Shown here piece after piece: positions 1-12,304 of a stretch of 59,819 bases of DNA. Location of the stretch: the NCBI RefSeq assembly GCF_000507145.1, contig NZ_AYTO01000017.1, positions 1 to 59,819 on the forward strand, in the 5' to 3' direction. This DNA comes from Bacillus tequilensis KCTC 13622. GTDB taxonomy: Bacteria; Bacillota; Bacilli; Bacillales; Bacillaceae. The stretch's first letter is position 1; each line of letters starts with the position of its first letter. A model generated the notes under the pieces. It saw only the letters and a list, made by a program, of their open reading frames with translations. It had not been told where the DNA came from and did no database searches. The translations under genes were made by a program, and so were the position numbers.

Positions 1-58
1 TCTTCAGCGCCGATGGTAGTCGGGGGTTTCCCCCTGTGAGAGTAGGACGCCGCCAAGC
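1..58 (+). rRNA. 5S ribosomal RNA, 3' end only
   Basis: The first 58 bases match the 3' half of Bacillus 5S rRNA as I know it, ending at ...CGCCAAGC. The 5' half lies outside the window. It is the last gene of an rRNA operon transcribed rightward, and no tRNA genes follow before the terminator. Confidence 0.93.
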
Positions 59-68
59 AATTGAAAAA

Positions 69-96
69 GGGCAGCTCATGTGAGCTGCCCTTTTTT
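69..96 (+). terminator. rRNA operon intrinsic terminator
   Basis: GGGCAGCTCA (69-78) pairs with TGAGCTGCCC (81-90) and is followed by six T residues. It ends the upstream rRNA operon. Confidence 0.93.
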
Positions 97-170
97 GTAT
101 TTAGTATCATAAAATTTCATTCAGCTGTATAATATAATAACTTTACACAGAATTTTCAATCGGAAATCAC

Positions 171-196
171 GTTTTATGGACTGGAAAAATGGAAAT
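171..196 (+). promoter_or_regulatory. Candidate sigma-B promoter of the ctsR operon
   Basis: GTTTTA (171-176), a 14-base spacer and GGAAAT (191-196) resemble the sigB consensus GTTTAA/GGGTAT. In B. subtilis the clpC operon is known to have sigB and sigA promoters, and this lies just upstream of the sigA one. The match is imperfect. Confidence 0.6.
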
Positions 197-218
197 AATA
201 AAGGATAGAGCGAGAAAG

Positions 219-247
219 TTGAAAATTTTTCGGAAACGTCTTATAGT
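219..247 (+). promoter_or_regulatory. Sigma-A promoter of the ctsR operon
   Basis: TTGAAA (219-224), a 17-base spacer and TATAGT (242-247). The expected start point near 254 abuts the CtsR operator, so bound repressor would block initiation. Confidence 0.85.
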
Positions 248-255
248 AAGATTAA

Positions 256-272
256 AGTCAAATATAGTCAAA
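256..272 (+). promoter_or_regulatory. CtsR operator, tandem heptad
   Basis: Two AGTCAAA heptads (256-262 and 266-272) are separated by three bases. This is the direct-repeat arrangement of CtsR operators (consensus GGTCAAA-N3-GGTCAAA). It covers the predicted transcription start, implying autorepression of ctsR and repression of the clp genes until heat or protein stress. Confidence 0.88.
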
Positions 273-293
273 GTCAGTAAAGGAGGGGGTTGA

Positions 294-758
294 GTGGGAC
301 ATAATATTTCTGACATCATTGAACAATATTTAAAACGAGTGTTAGATCAAAATGGCAAGGAAATTTTAGAGATTAAACGAAGTGAGATTGCTGATAAATT
401 TCAATGCGTTCCTTCCCAAATAAATTATGTCATCAACACCAGATTTACAAGCGAAAGAGGATATATTGTTGAGAGCAAACGCGGGGGCGGCGGTTACATT
501 CGAATCATTAAAATTAGAATGAACAATGAAGTTGTCCTGATCAATAATATAATTTCTCGAATTAATACTCATTTGTCTCAAGCAGCCTCTGACGACATTA
601 TTTTAAGGCTATTAGAAGACAAAGTGATATCAGAAAGAGAAGCAAAAATGATGGTCAGCGTGATGGACCGCTCAGTTTTACACATTGACTTGCCTGAACG
701 TGATGAATTAAGAGCGAGAATGATGAAGGCTATGCTGACTTCTTTAAAATTAAAATAA
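294..758 (+). CDS. ctsR: Transcriptional repressor of class III stress genes, CtsR
   Basis: Dimeric winged-helix repressor of clp genes that also senses heat. The 154-residue length is normal. An N-terminal helix-turn-helix region is followed by the glycine-rich wing tip (G64-G67), the loop implicated in thermosensing in the family. The C-terminal half is the dimer and McsB-responsive part. It starts at GTG 294 behind a strong AGGAGGGGG site (281-289). It is the first gene of the stress operon, and its own operator is at 256-272, so it represses itself. McsA, McsB and ClpC, encoded just downstream, control its activity and turnover. Confidence 0.96.
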   Translation: MGHNISDIIEQYLKRVLDQNGKEILEIKRSEIADKFQCVPSQINYVINTRFTSERGYIVESKRGGGGYIRIIKIRMNNEVVLINNIISRINTHLSQAASDDIILRLLEDKVISEREAKMMVSVMDRSVLHIDLPERDELRARMMKAMLTSLKLK

Positions 759-771
759 GCGGGTGAAAAGA

Positions 772-1332
772 TTGATTTGTCAAGAGTGCCACGAGAGACC
801 AGCCACTTTTCACTTTACAAAGGTTGTTAATGGAGAAAAAATAGAAGTTCATATTTGTGAACAATGTGCCAAAGAAAATAGTGATTCATATGGTATAAGT
901 GCAAATCAAGGTTTCTCTATTCATAATTTACTTTCGGGTCTGCTGAACATGGATTCTTCATTCCAAAAAAATGCAGGATCTCAAATGTTCAGTCACTCGG
1001 AGCAAATATCAGCATGTCCGAAATGCGGAATGACTTTTCAGCAATTTAGAAAAATCGGCCGTTTTGGATGTTCTGAATGTTATAAAACATTTCATAACAA
1101 CATTACACCTATCTTACGTAAAGTGCACAGCGGAAACACTGTGCATGCCGGGAAAATACCGAAACGAATAGGCGGCAACCTTCATGTCAGACGGCAGATT
1201 GATATGCTGAAAAAAGAATTAGAATCCTTAATCCATCAAGAAGAATTTGAAAACGCAGCTCATGTGAGAGATCAAATTCGATCATTAGAACAATCACTCA
1301 AAAGTACAGACAGTGAGGAGGAACAGGGGTAA
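772..1332 (+). CDS. mcsA: Activator of protein arginine kinase, McsA
   Basis: Zinc-binding adaptor that activates the McsB arginine kinase. Four CxxC pairs are visible (about C3/C6, C29/C32, C82/C85, C100/C103). A C-terminal UvrB/UvrC-type coiled motif (about 140-175) resembles the ClpC middle domain. I place the start at TTG 772: the in-frame GTG at 763 lies inside GGGTGA, the only ribosome-binding site available, while TTG 772 is six bases behind it. The product is then 186 residues beginning MICQEC, as in the family. It lies 13 bases after ctsR and overlaps mcsB by one base. Confidence 0.93.
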   Translation: MICQECHERPATFHFTKVVNGEKIEVHICEQCAKENSDSYGISANQGFSIHNLLSGLLNMDSSFQKNAGSQMFSHSEQISACPKCGMTFQQFRKIGRFGCSECYKTFHNNITPILRKVHSGNTVHAGKIPKRIGGNLHVRRQIDMLKKELESLIHQEEFENAAHVRDQIRSLEQSLKSTDSEEEQG

Positions 1333-2423
1333 TGTCGCTAAAGCATTTTATTCAGGACGCACTAAGCAGTTGGATGAAGCGGAAAGGACCTGAAAGTGAC
1401 ATTGTACTCAGCAGCCGCATACGTTTAGCCAGGAACTTTGAACATATACGATTCCCTACGCGGTTTTCCAATGAAGAAGCCTCATCCATCATTCAGCAAT
1501 TTGAAGATCAGTTTTCAGACCAAGAAATTCCCGGAATCGGCAAATTCGTTTTGATCAGAATGAATGATGTACAGCCCTTAGAAAAGCGTGTCCTTGTTGA
1601 AAAGCATCTAATCAGCCCAAATCTGACGGAATCTCCTTTTGGCGGCTGTTTGCTTTCTGAAAACGAGGAAGTAAGCATTATGCTAAATGAAGAGGATCAT
1701 ATTAGAATTCAATGTCTTTTTCCTGGATTTCAGCTTTTAGAGGCAATGAAAGCTGCAAACCAGGTCGACGACTGGATTGAAGAAAAGGTTGATTATGCAT
1801 TCAATGAGCAAAGAGGATATTTAACCAGCTGTCCTACAAATATAGGTACGGGATTAAGGGCTTCAGTCATGATGCATTTGCCGGCACTGGTTTTAACTAG
1901 GCAAATAAATCGAATTATACCAGCAATTAATCAATTAGGCTTAGTTGTTAGAGGAATTTATGGGGAAGGCAGCGAAGCAGTAGGGAATATCTTTCAAATT
2001 TCAAATCAGATCACGCTTGGTAAGTCAGAGCAGGATATTGTGGATGACCTTAACAGTGTGGCTGCCCAACTGATTGAACAAGAACGCTCTGCCCGAGAAG
2101 CGCTTTATCAAACTTCTAAAATTGAACTTGAGGATAAGGTGTATCGGTCTTATGGGGTCTTGTCCAATTGCCGGATGATAGAATCAAAGGAAACTGCAAA
2201 GTGCCTTTCAGATGTCCGGTTAGGCATAGACCTAGGCATTATTAAAGGACTTTCAAGCAACATACTTAACGAATTAATGATTTTGACACAGCCAGGATTT
2301 TTACAGCAGTACTCGGGAGGCGCTTTGCGTCCGAACGAAAGGGACATTCGAAGAGCGGCTCTCATCAGAGAACGGCTTCACTTAGAAATGAATGGGAAAA
2401 GACAGGAGGATGAATCGATATGA
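1332..2423 (+). CDS. mcsB: Protein arginine kinase McsB
   Basis: Phosphorylates arginine residues of proteins (for example CtsR), marking them for ClpCP degradation. It has the phosphagen-kinase fold: SSRIRLARN near the N terminus binds nucleotide phosphates. E121, C167 (in SCPTNIG) and E212 occupy the expected active-site positions. A RDIRRA motif near residue 337 matches the phosphoarginine-binding allosteric site. It has 363 residues, normal length. ATG 1332 overlaps the mcsA stop by one base and clpC begins inside its last codons, so translation is probably coupled through mcsA-mcsB-clpC. Confidence 0.96.
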   Translation: MSLKHFIQDALSSWMKRKGPESDIVLSSRIRLARNFEHIRFPTRFSNEEASSIIQQFEDQFSDQEIPGIGKFVLIRMNDVQPLEKRVLVEKHLISPNLTESPFGGCLLSENEEVSIMLNEEDHIRIQCLFPGFQLLEAMKAANQVDDWIEEKVDYAFNEQRGYLTSCPTNIGTGLRASVMMHLPALVLTRQINRIIPAINQLGLVVRGIYGEGSEAVGNIFQISNQITLGKSEQDIVDDLNSVAAQLIEQERSAREALYQTSKIELEDKVYRSYGVLSNCRMIESKETAKCLSDVRLGIDLGIIKGLSSNILNELMILTQPGFLQQYSGGALRPNERDIRRAALIRERLHLEMNGKRQEDESI

Positions 2424-4852
2424 TGTTTGGAAGATTTACAGAACGAGCTCAGAAAGTACTGGCGCTTGCACAGGAAGAAGCACTCCGTTTAGGCCATAAT
2501 AATATTGGCACTGAGCATATTTTATTAGGTCTGGTACGAGAAGGAGAAGGAATTGCTGCTAAAGCTCTTCAAGCGCTTGGTCTTGGTTCAGATAAAATTC
2601 AAAAAGAAGTTGAAAGTTTAATCGGGCGCGGGCAGGAAATGTCTCAAACGATTCATTATACTCCAAGAGCCAAAAAAGTCATTGAGCTTTCAATGGATGA
2701 AGCAAGAAAACTCGGTCATTCTTATGTTGGTACGGAACATATTCTTCTTGGTCTGATTCGTGAAGGAGAAGGTGTTGCTGCAAGAGTTCTGAATAATCTC
2801 GGTGTCAGCTTAAATAAAGCAAGACAGCAAGTGCTTCAGCTTCTTGGAAGCAATGAAACAGGTTCATCAGCTGCAGGAACAAACAGCAATGCGAATACGC
2901 CTACGCTTGATAGCTTGGCAAGAGATTTAACTGCTATTGCGAAGGAAGACAGTCTTGATCCTGTTATCGGCAGAAGCAAGGAAATCCAGCGTGTCATTGA
3001 AGTGTTAAGCCGCAGAACGAAAAACAACCCTGTTCTTATTGGAGAACCAGGTGTAGGTAAAACGGCAATTGCTGAAGGGTTAGCACAGCAGATTATCAAT
3101 AACGAAGTTCCCGAAATTTTGCGTGATAAACGCGTGATGACATTAGATATGGGAACAGTTGTTGCCGGCACAAAATACCGCGGAGAATTTGAGGATCGCC
3201 TAAAGAAGGTCATGGACGAAATTCGTCAGGCAGGAAACATCATTCTATTCATCGATGAGCTCCACACATTAATCGGAGCGGGCGGAGCAGAAGGTGCCAT
3301 TGATGCATCTAACATTTTAAAACCTTCACTTGCTCGCGGTGAACTTCAGTGTATTGGAGCGACAACTCTTGATGAGTACCGTAAATATATTGAAAAAGAT
3401 GCAGCGTTGGAACGCCGTTTTCAGCCAATTCAGGTTGATCAGCCATCTGCAGATGAAAGTATTCAAATTTTAAAAGGCTTGCGTGACCGATACGAGGCTC
3501 ACCACCGCGTCTCCATTACGGATGATGCGATTGAAGCTGCGGTTAAGCTTTCTGACAGATATATTTCTGACCGCTTCCTTCCGGACAAAGCCATTGACTT
3601 GATTGATGAAGCGGGTTCAAAGGTGAGACTGCGCTCCTTTACAACGCCTCCTAACTTAAAAGAGCTTGAACAGAAGCTTGATGAGGTTCGTAAAGAGAAG
3701 GATGCAGCCGTACAAAGCCAAGAGTTTGAAAAAGCGGCTTCCTTGCGTGATACTGAGCAGCGCCTGCGCGAACAAGTAGAGGATACGAAGAAATCATGGA
3801 AAGAGAAGCAAGGGCAGGAGAACTCTGAGGTTACTGTTGACGATATTGCGATGGTTGTATCCAGCTGGACTGGGGTGCCTGTATCTAAAATCGCCCAAAC
3901 TGAAACCGATAAGCTTCTCAATATGGAGAGCATTCTTCACTCCCGTGTCATCGGCCAGGATGAAGCAGTTGTAGCTGTTGCAAAAGCAGTCAGACGTGCA
4001 AGAGCAGGATTAAAGGACCCGAAACGTCCAATCGGCTCATTCATTTTCTTAGGCCCTACAGGTGTAGGTAAAACAGAGCTTGCGCGGGCACTTGCTGAAT
4101 CCATTTTCGGCGATGAAGAATCGATGATCAGAATCGATATGTCTGAATACATGGAAAAACACTCAACTTCAAGGCTTGTCGGTTCACCTCCGGGATATGT
4201 GGGATACGATGAAGGCGGCCAGTTAACAGAGAAAGTCAGAAGAAAACCTTACTCTGTCGTGCTTCTTGATGAGATTGAGAAAGCGCACCCTGATGTCTTC
4301 AATATCCTCCTGCAAGTTCTTGAAGACGGGCGATTGACTGATTCTAAAGGACGTACAGTCGATTTTCGCAATACCATTCTGATTATGACGTCAAACGTCG
4401 GGGCAAGTGAGCTGAAACGCAATAAGTATGTCGGCTTTAATGTTCAGGATGAGACGCAGAATCATAAAGACATGAAAGATAAAGTGATGGGTGAATTGAA
4501 ACGCGCGTTCAGACCGGAGTTTATCAACCGGATTGATGAAATTATTGTCTTCCATTCACTTGAGAAGAAACACCTTACTGAAATCGTGTCATTGATGTCT
4601 GACCAATTAACGAAACGCCTGAAAGAACAGGATCTTTCTATCGAGTTGACAGATGCCGCAAAAGCGAAAGTCGCGGAAGAGGGTGTTGACTTGGAATACG
4701 GTGCCCGTCCGTTAAGAAGAGCGATTCAAAAGCATGTTGAGGACCGTTTATCCGAAGAACTTCTCAGAGGAAATATTCATAAAGGACAGCATATTGTTCT
4801 TGACGTAGAAGATGGCGAATTTGTCGTAAAAACGACTGCTAAAACGAATTAA
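2420..4852 (+). CDS. clpC: AAA+ unfoldase ClpC
   Basis: HSP100 ATPase that unfolds substrates, including arginine-phosphorylated proteins, for the ClpP peptidase. It has 810 residues: two Clp N repeats (about 1-150), D1 AAA+ module with Walker A GEPGVGKT (about 208-215) and FIDELHTL Walker B, a coiled middle domain with a UVR-like segment (about 410-475), and D2 with GPTGVGKT (about 545-552) and [14 protein letters not shown]-type ClpP-docking loop appears as KYVGFN near 670. It overlaps mcsB by four bases. It is induced via CtsR and probably sigB. A stem-loop follows at 4868-4898. Confidence 0.97.
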   Translation: MMFGRFTERAQKVLALAQEEALRLGHNNIGTEHILLGLVREGEGIAAKALQALGLGSDKIQKEVESLIGRGQEMSQTIHYTPRAKKVIELSMDEARKLGHSYVGTEHILLGLIREGEGVAARVLNNLGVSLNKARQQVLQLLGSNETGSSAAGTNSNANTPTLDSLARDLTAIAKEDSLDPVIGRSKEIQRVIEVLSRRTKNNPVLIGEPGVGKTAIAEGLAQQIINNEVPEILRDKRVMTLDMGTVVAGTKYRGEFEDRLKKVMDEIRQAGNIILFIDELHTLIGAGGAEGAIDASNILKPSLARGELQCIGATTLDEYRKYIEKDAALERRFQPIQVDQPSADESIQILKGLRDRYEAHHRVSITDDAIEAAVKLSDRYISDRFLPDKAIDLIDEAGSKVRLRSFTTPPNLKELEQKLDEVRKEKDAAVQSQEFEKAASLRDTEQRLREQVEDTKKSWKEKQGQENSEVTVDDIAMVVSSWTGVPVSKIAQTETDKLLNMESILHSRVIGQDEAVVAVAKAVRRARAGLKDPKRPIGSFIFLGPTGVGKTELARALAESIFGDEESMIRIDMSEYMEKHSTSRLVGSPPGYVGYDEGGQLTEKVRRKPYSVVLLDEIEKAHPDVFNILLQVLEDGRLTDSKGRTVDFRNTILIMTSNVGASELKRNKYVGFNVQDETQNHKDMKDKVMGELKRAFRPEFINRIDEIIVFHSLEKKHLTEIVSLMSDQLTKRLKEQDLSIELTDAAKAKVAEEGVDLEYGARPLRRAIQKHVEDRLSEELLRGNIHKGQHIVLDVEDGEFVVKTTAKTN

Positions 4853-4867
4853 TATAGAAGACGGAAA

Positions 4868-4898
4868 TGAGGCATACAGCATGTAAGTGTATGCCTCA
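4868..4898 (+). terminator. Stem-loop between clpC and radA
   Basis: TGAGGCATACA (4868-4878) and TGTATGCCTCA (4888-4898) form a perfect 11-bp stem with a 9-base loop. It is followed only by CTTTC, not a real U-tract. It may be a leaky terminator or an RNA end/processing hairpin that lowers radA-disA relative to clpC. Confidence 0.55.
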
Positions 4899-4943
4899 CT
4901 TTCATATCAAGAAATAGAACAAGGGAGAGGTCTTACACAATAT

Positions 4944-6320
4944 ATGGCTAAAACAAAATCGAAATTCATCTGCCAATCCTGCGGTTACGAGTCTCCAAAA
5001 TGGATGGGGAAATGTCCGGGCTGCGGTGCTTGGAATACAATGGTGGAAGAAATGATTAAAAAAGCGCCGGCTAATCGGAGAGCGGCTTTTTCTCATTCTG
5101 TTCAAACTGTACAGAAACCTTCACCTATTACATCAATTGAAACATCAGAAGAACCCCGGGTGAAAACCCAGCTTGGCGAGTTTAACAGAGTGCTTGGCGG
5201 AGGCGTCGTGAAAGGCTCACTCGTTTTAATCGGCGGCGATCCTGGTATCGGAAAGTCAACATTATTACTGCAGGTTTCCGCTCAATTATCAGATTCCTCA
5301 AACAGTGTCCTGTATATTTCAGGGGAAGAATCAGTGAAACAAACAAAACTGAGAGCAGACCGCCTCGGCATTAATAATCCATCACTGCATGTTTTATCTG
5401 AAACCGATATGGAGTATATTTCGTCTGCTATAGAAGAGATGAATCCAGCGTTTGTCGTTGTAGACTCTATTCAAACGGTTTACCAAAGCGATATCACATC
5501 AGCTCCGGGCAGTGTATCACAAGTCAGAGAATGTACGGCTGAACTGATGAAGATTGCAAAAACAAAAGGCGTCCCGATTTTTATCGTAGGGCATGTGACG
5601 AAAGAAGGGTCTATTGCAGGGCCGAGACTGTTGGAGCATATGGTTGACACAGTTTTATATTTTGAAGGGGAACGTCACCATACTTTCCGTATTTTACGGG
5701 CTGTGAAAAACCGTTTTGGTTCTACTAATGAAATGGGCATTTTTGAAATGCGTGAAGAGGGGCTCACAGAGGTTTTGAATCCTTCAGAGATTTTCTTAGA
5801 AGAACGCTCAGCGGGATCTGCAGGCTCAAGCATAACCGCTTCTATGGAAGGTACAAGACCGATTCTCGTAGAAATCCAGGCGCTCATCTCGCCAACAAGC
5901 TTCGGCAATCCGCGGCGCATGGCAACGGGAATAGACCATAACAGAGTGTCACTGTTAATGGCTGTGTTAGAAAAAAGAGTGGGGCTGCTGCTGCAAAACC
6001 AGGATGCTTATTTAAAAGTGGCTGGCGGCGTTAAGCTTGATGAACCGGCAATTGATCTTGCCATTGCGATCAGCATCGCATCAAGCTTTAGAGATACACC
6101 TCCAAATCCTGCAGATTGTTTTATAGGAGAAGTGGGATTAACCGGAGAAGTCCGGCGGGTTTCAAGAATTGAACAGCGTGTGAAAGAAGCGGCTAAGCTT
6201 GGTTTTAAGCGCATGATCATACCCGGGGCAAATCTGGATGGATGGACAAAACCAAAAGGGATTGAGGTTATCGGAGTAGCAAATGTTGCAGAGGCGCTTC
6301 GTACTTCATTAGGAGGATAA
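4944..6320 (+). CDS. radA: DNA repair and branch-migration ATPase RadA (Sms)
   Basis: RecA-like ATPase in recombination intermediate processing. An N-terminal zinc finger (C10, C13, C24, C27) is followed by a RecA core with Walker [11 protein letters not shown] (about 97-106), the RadA-specific KNRFG motif (about 254) and a C-terminal Lon-protease-like domain. The start is ATG 4944 (458 residues, beginning MAKTKSKF). The frame stays open upstream to 4887, but that extension lies in the stem-loop and lacks a binding site; AAGGGAGAGG at 4921-4930 serves 4944. disA follows after three bases, and the family is known to modulate DisA. Confidence 0.95.
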   Translation: MAKTKSKFICQSCGYESPKWMGKCPGCGAWNTMVEEMIKKAPANRRAAFSHSVQTVQKPSPITSIETSEEPRVKTQLGEFNRVLGGGVVKGSLVLIGGDPGIGKSTLLLQVSAQLSDSSNSVLYISGEESVKQTKLRADRLGINNPSLHVLSETDMEYISSAIEEMNPAFVVVDSIQTVYQSDITSAPGSVSQVRECTAELMKIAKTKGVPIFIVGHVTKEGSIAGPRLLEHMVDTVLYFEGERHHTFRILRAVKNRFGSTNEMGIFEMREEGLTEVLNPSEIFLEERSAGSAGSSITASMEGTRPILVEIQALISPTSFGNPRRMATGIDHNRVSLLMAVLEKRVGLLLQNQDAYLKVAGGVKLDEPAIDLAIAISIASSFRDTPPNPADCFIGEVGLTGEVRRVSRIEQRVKEAAKLGFKRMIIPGANLDGWTKPKGIEVIGVANVAEALRTSLGG

Positions 6321-6323
6321 TAG

Positions 6324-7406
6324 ATGGAAAAAGAGAAAAAAGGGGCGAAACACGAGTTAGACCTGTCATCTATATTGCAGTTTGTTGCTCCGGGTACTCC
6401 GCTCAGAGCCGGAATTGAAAATGTACTGAGAGCAAATACAGGCGGTCTGATTGTGCTTGGATATAATGATAAAGTGAAAGAAGTCGTGGATGGCGGTTTC
6501 CACATTAACACTGCTTTTTCTCCGGCGCATTTATATGAGCTGGCTAAAATGGATGGGGCGATTATTTTAAGTGATTCTGGTCAAAAGATCCTATACGCCA
6601 ATACACAGCTGATGCCTGAAGCCACAATTTCTTCGTCGGAAACAGGAATGAGGCACCGCACTGCCGAAAGAGTAGCTAAGCAGACGGGCTGCCTCGTGAT
6701 CGCAATTTCTGAAAGAAGAAATGTTATAACGTTATATCAGGAAAGCATGAAGTATACACTAAAAGACATAGGGTTTATCTTAACAAAAGCGAACCAAGCC
6801 ATTCAAACTCTTGAAAAATATAAAACGATTCTGGACAAAACCATTAATGCACTGAATGCATTAGAGTTTGAGGAACTCGTTACATTCAGCGACGTTCTGT
6901 CAGTGATGCACCGTTACGAAATGGTATTGAGAATCAAAAATGAAATTAACATGTATATTAGGGAATTGGGGACAGAAGGTCATTTGATTAAGCTGCAGGT
7001 CATCGAACTGATTACAGATATGGAAGAAGAGGCCGCTTTATTTATTAAGGATTATGTGAAAGAAAAGATTAAAGATCCGTTTGTTCTCTTGAAAGAGCTT
7101 CAGGATATGTCCAGTTATGATCTGCTGGATGATTCCATTGTTTATAAGCTGCTCGGTTATCCGGCTTCTACAAATCTTGATGATTATGTCTTGCCTAGAG
7201 GATACAGGCTGTTAAATAAGATACCGCGTCTCCCGATGCCGATTGTTGAAAATGTGGTAGAAGCATTTGGAGTCCTTCCAAGGATTATTGAGGCGAGTGC
7301 AGAAGAATTAGATGAAGTAGAGGGAATCGGTGAAGTACGAGCCCAAAAAATCAAAAAAGGATTAAAACGACTGCAAGAAAAGCATTATTTAGACCGACAG
7401 CTGTGA
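6324..7406 (+). CDS. disA: Diadenylate cyclase and DNA-scanning protein DisA
   Basis: Makes cyclic di-AMP from two ATP and pauses at branched DNA to report damage, especially before sporulation. It has 360 residues, as usual. The N-terminal DAC domain shows the DGA motif (about 77-79) and RHR (about 110-112), both needed for catalysis. A helical spine and a C-terminal helix-hairpin-helix DNA-binding domain ([12 protein letters not shown] region) follow. ATG 6324 sits behind AGGAGG at 6311-6316. It is the last gene of the ctsR stress operon, tightly linked to radA. Confidence 0.97.
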   Translation: MEKEKKGAKHELDLSSILQFVAPGTPLRAGIENVLRANTGGLIVLGYNDKVKEVVDGGFHINTAFSPAHLYELAKMDGAIILSDSGQKILYANTQLMPEATISSSETGMRHRTAERVAKQTGCLVIAISERRNVITLYQESMKYTLKDIGFILTKANQAIQTLEKYKTILDKTINALNALEFEELVTFSDVLSVMHRYEMVLRIKNEINMYIRELGTEGHLIKLQVIELITDMEEEAALFIKDYVKEKIKDPFVLLKELQDMSSYDLLDDSIVYKLLGYPASTNLDDYVLPRGYRLLNKIPRLPMPIVENVVEAFGVLPRIIEASAEELDEVEGIGEVRAQKIKKGLKRLQEKHYLDRQL

Positions 7407-7414
7407 TTTCGGTT

Positions 7415-7496
7415 AAAACCTTATGAAATACGGGTATATTAATGTTGGTTTTTGTTTATTCTGATATTCGTAGGATGCATAAAACTTTATGAAATA
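7415..7496 (+). repeat. Imperfect 16-base direct repeat before yacL
   Basis: AAAACCTTATGAAATA (7415-7430) recurs as AAAACTTTATGAAATA (7481-7496), one mismatch, 66 bases apart. It lies in the 117-base disA-yacL gap. No good sigA promoter or hairpin explains it. It could be a paired operator or chance in AT-rich DNA. Confidence 0.45.
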
Positions 7497-7523
7497 AAAA
7501 TGTTTAAAAAGGAGGTGGGGGGT

Positions 7524-9806
<2,283 letters not shown>

Positions 9807-9812
9807 CTTGTT

Positions 9813-9841
9813 TTGATGCGGGGTCTATTTGGTGGTAGAAT
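9813..9841 (+). promoter_or_regulatory. Sigma-A promoter of gltX
   Basis: TTGATG (9813-9818), 17-base spacer, TAGAAT (9836-9841), about 50 bases before gltX. In B. subtilis gltX-cysE-cysS is known to be co-transcribed from one promoter here, consistent with the T-box lying after gltX. Confidence 0.8.
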
Positions 9842-9895
9842 AGATTCATACATTTAGCCAGAGGCCATAGATGACATGAAAGGAAGTATTTGAAA

Positions 9896-11347
9896 ATGGG
9901 AAACGAAGTACGCGTCCGTTATGCACCGAGTCCAACCGGACATTTGCATATTGGAAATGCCAGAACGGCGCTTTTTAACTATTTATTTGCCCGCAATCAA
10001 GGCGGTAAGTTTATTATTCGTGTTGAGGACACTGATAAAAAGCGCAACATTGAGGGCGGAGAACAAAGCCAGCTGAATTATCTGAAATGGCTTGGTATTG
10101 ACTGGGATGAGAGTGTGGATGTCGGCGGTGAGTACGGCCCATACCGTCAGTCAGAGCGTAACGATATCTATAAAGTATACTATGAAGAGCTTCTTGAAAA
10201 AGGGCTTGCTTATAAATGTTATTGTACGGAAGAAGAACTGGAAAAAGAGCGTGAAGAGCAAATTGCCCGCGGAGAAATGCCGCGTTATTCCGGAAAACAT
10301 AGAGACCTGACTCCGGAAGAACAGGAGAAATTTATCGCTGAAGGCAGAAAGCCGAGTATTCGGTTCCGCGTGCCGGAAGGAAAAGTCATTGCCTTCAACG
10401 ATATCGTAAAAGGTGAAATTTCTTTCGAATCAGATGGCATTGGCGACTTTGTTATTGTGAAAAAGGATGGAACGCCGACTTACAACTTCGCAGTAGCGAT
10501 TGATGACTACTTAATGAAAATGACACACGTGCTGCGCGGTGAGGATCATATTTCTAACACACCGAAACAAATTATGATTTATCAAGCATTCGGATGGGAT
10601 GTTCCTCAGTTCGGACACATGACGCTGATTGTAAATGAAAGCCGCAAAAAGCTCAGCAAACGTGATGAATCCATTATTCAATTCATCGAGCAATACGAAG
10701 AGCTTGGCTACCTGCCAGAAGCGCTGTTCAACTTTATCGGCCTGCTGGGCTGGTCACCGGTTGGAGAAGAAGAGCTTTTCACAAAAGAGCAGTTTATTGA
10801 AATTTTTGATGTAAACCGTTTATCTAAATCACCAGCTTTGTTTGATATGCATAAGCTAAAATGGGTTAACAACCAATATGTGAAGAAGCTGGATCTTGAT
10901 CAGGTTGTTGAACTGACGCTTCCGCATTTGCAAAAAGCCGGCAAAGTTGGCACTGAGCTTTCTGCTGAGAAACAAGAATGGGTTCGCAAACTGATTTCCC
11001 TGTATCATGAGCAGCTAAGCTACGGTGCGGAAATTGTTGAGCTGACTGATTTGTTCTTTACGGATGAGATCGAGTATAATCAAGAAGCAAAAGCTGTTCT
11101 GGAAGAGGAACAGGTTCCTGAAGTGCTCAGCACATTCGCTGCGAAGCTTGAAGAGCTTGAGGAGTTTACTCCGGATAACATCAAAGCATCGATCAAAGCA
11201 GTGCAGAAAGAAACTGGCCATAAAGGGAAAAAACTGTTTATGCCGATCCGTGTTGCTGTAACAGGGCAAACTCACGGTCCGGAACTGCCGCAATCAATTG
11301 AATTGATCGGTAAAGAGACTGCGATTCAGCGTTTAAAAAACATCTAA
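9896..11347 (+). CDS. gltX: Glutamyl-tRNA synthetase
   Basis: Class I synthetase charging tRNA-Glu and, in bacilli, also tRNA-Gln for later amidation by GatCAB. It has 483 residues. The HIGH-type motif [11 protein letters not shown] is near residue 9 and the KLSKR-type motif near 250 (RKKLSKRD). A putative zinc/insert segment has CYCTEEE near 108. I choose ATG 9896 (MGNEVRVRY); a TTG at 9890 is possible and has closer spacing to AAAGGA (9879-9884). The Cys T-box follows, so the downstream cys genes get read-through only when tRNA-Cys is uncharged. Confidence 0.95.
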   Translation: MGNEVRVRYAPSPTGHLHIGNARTALFNYLFARNQGGKFIIRVEDTDKKRNIEGGEQSQLNYLKWLGIDWDESVDVGGEYGPYRQSERNDIYKVYYEELLEKGLAYKCYCTEEELEKEREEQIARGEMPRYSGKHRDLTPEEQEKFIAEGRKPSIRFRVPEGKVIAFNDIVKGEISFESDGIGDFVIVKKDGTPTYNFAVAIDDYLMKMTHVLRGEDHISNTPKQIMIYQAFGWDVPQFGHMTLIVNESRKKLSKRDESIIQFIEQYEELGYLPEALFNFIGLLGWSPVGEEELFTKEQFIEIFDVNRLSKSPALFDMHKLKWVNNQYVKKLDLDQVVELTLPHLQKAGKVGTELSAEKQEWVRKLISLYHEQLSYGAEIVELTDLFFTDEIEYNQEAKAVLEEEQVPEVLSTFAAKLEELEEFTPDNIKASIKAVQKETGHKGKKLFMPIRVAVTGQTHGPELPQSIELIGKETAIQRLKNI

Positions 11348-11365
11348 ATAGATGATTGTTGACAG

Positions 11366-11607
11366 GGAAGAGTATAAAGCTTCAGGCCTTTACAGAAAGG
11401 ATCTTCGTTGGCTGAGAGAGATCCATGAGCCGGGTTTTAGAAGTGCGCCCTTAAGACCTTTGAAGAACATTTTTCGGAATCAGTATTCAAAGGCGGCTGC
11501 CGTCGTTACAGGCTGAAGTTGGAAAAGCAGAAATCTGCTTTTCAAACAGAGTGGAACCGCGCGGTTAAAGCGTCTCTGTCATGTTTACATGCAGAGGCGC
11601 TTTTTTT
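11366..11607 (+). promoter_or_regulatory. T-box riboswitch, cysteine-specific
   Basis: Lies between gltX and cysE. Visible parts are the GAGTA element near the 5' end of stem I (about 11370-11374), a TGC (Cys) specifier at 11444-11446, and the T-box core GTGGAACCGCG (11551-11561). The terminator has stem AGCGTCTCTG/CAGAGGCGCT (11569-11578/11592-11601) and seven T residues. Uncharged tRNA-Cys would pair at the specifier and T-box and favour the antiterminator, switching on cysE-cysS. Confidence 0.93.
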
Positions 11608-11650
11608 ATTGGGCAAAGAGGAAATCAGATAGAGAAATGGGGGGAAGCAT

Positions 11651-12304
11651 GTGTTTTTTAGAATGCTCAAAGAAGACATTGATACTGTGTTCGATCAAGA
11701 TCCTGCAGCAAGAAGCTATTTTGAAGTGATTTTAACTTATTCCGGTTTACATGCTATATGGTCGCATCGGATTGCACATGCTTTATATAAACGAAAATTT
11801 TATTTCCTTGCACGCCTTATATCTCAGGTAAGCCGATTTTTTACCGGGATCGAAATCCACCCTGGTGCTACAATCGGGAGCAGATTTTTTATAGACCACG
11901 GCATGGGGGTTGTCATTGGGGAGACATGCGAAATCGGCAATAACGTAACCGTTTTTCAGGGGGTTACCCTCGGGGGAACGGGGAAAGAAAAGGGAAAAAG
12001 GCATCCAACGATTAAAGATGACGCATTGATAGCCACAGGTGCTAAAGTGCTCGGTTCTATTACGGTCGGTGAAGGCTCAAAGATTGGTGCTGGCTCAGTC
12101 GTGCTGCATGATGTTCCTGATTTTTCAACAGTTGTCGGCATCCCTGGGCGGGTTGTTGTACAAAATGGAAAAAAAGTAAGACGCGATTTAAACCATCAGG
12201 ATTTGCCCGATCCGGTTGCTGATCGCTTTAAGTCTTTGGAACAGCAGATTTTAGAGCTGAAGGCAGAACTTGAAGACAGAAAAGAAAGGATCAATCAAAA
12301 ATGA
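11651..12304 (+). CDS. cysE: Serine O-acetyltransferase
   Basis: First step of cysteine synthesis: serine + acetyl-CoA gives O-acetylserine. It has 217 residues. A helical N-terminal domain precedes a left-handed beta-helix of hexapeptide repeats (about 65-160) with catalytic [10 protein letters not shown] and the [12 protein letters not shown] active loop. GTG 11651 follows GGGGGGAAG; an overlapping ATG at 11649 is out of frame. Its stop overlaps the cysS start (ATGA at 12301). Placement behind a Cys T-box couples cysteine synthesis to Cys-tRNA charging. Confidence 0.95.
   Translation: MFFRMLKEDIDTVFDQDPAARSYFEVILTYSGLHAIWSHRIAHALYKRKFYFLARLISQVSRFFTGIEIHPGATIGSRFFIDHGMGVVIGETCEIGNNVTVFQGVTLGGTGKEKGKRHPTIKDDALIATGAKVLGSITVGEGSKIGAGSVVLHDVPDFSTVVGIPGRVVVQNGKKVRRDLNHQDLPDPVADRFKSLEQQILELKAELEDRKERINQK

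Noticed and set aside
2836..3213. Long minus-strand open frame inside clpC (and similar ones across rpoB, rpoC, fusA, tufA)
   Set aside because: These are antisense shadows of strongly codon-biased genes, without binding sites, promoters or family resemblance.
4887..4943. Longer radA reading frame starting at 4887
   Set aside because: It begins inside the clpC-radA stem-loop, has no binding site, and adds residues not seen in the family; ATG 4944 has AAGGGAGAGG upstream.
11359..11378. TTGACA and TATAAA after gltX as a cysE promoter
   Set aside because: Spacing is only 8 bases, and the TATAAA lies in the conserved GAGTA region of the T-box stem I.
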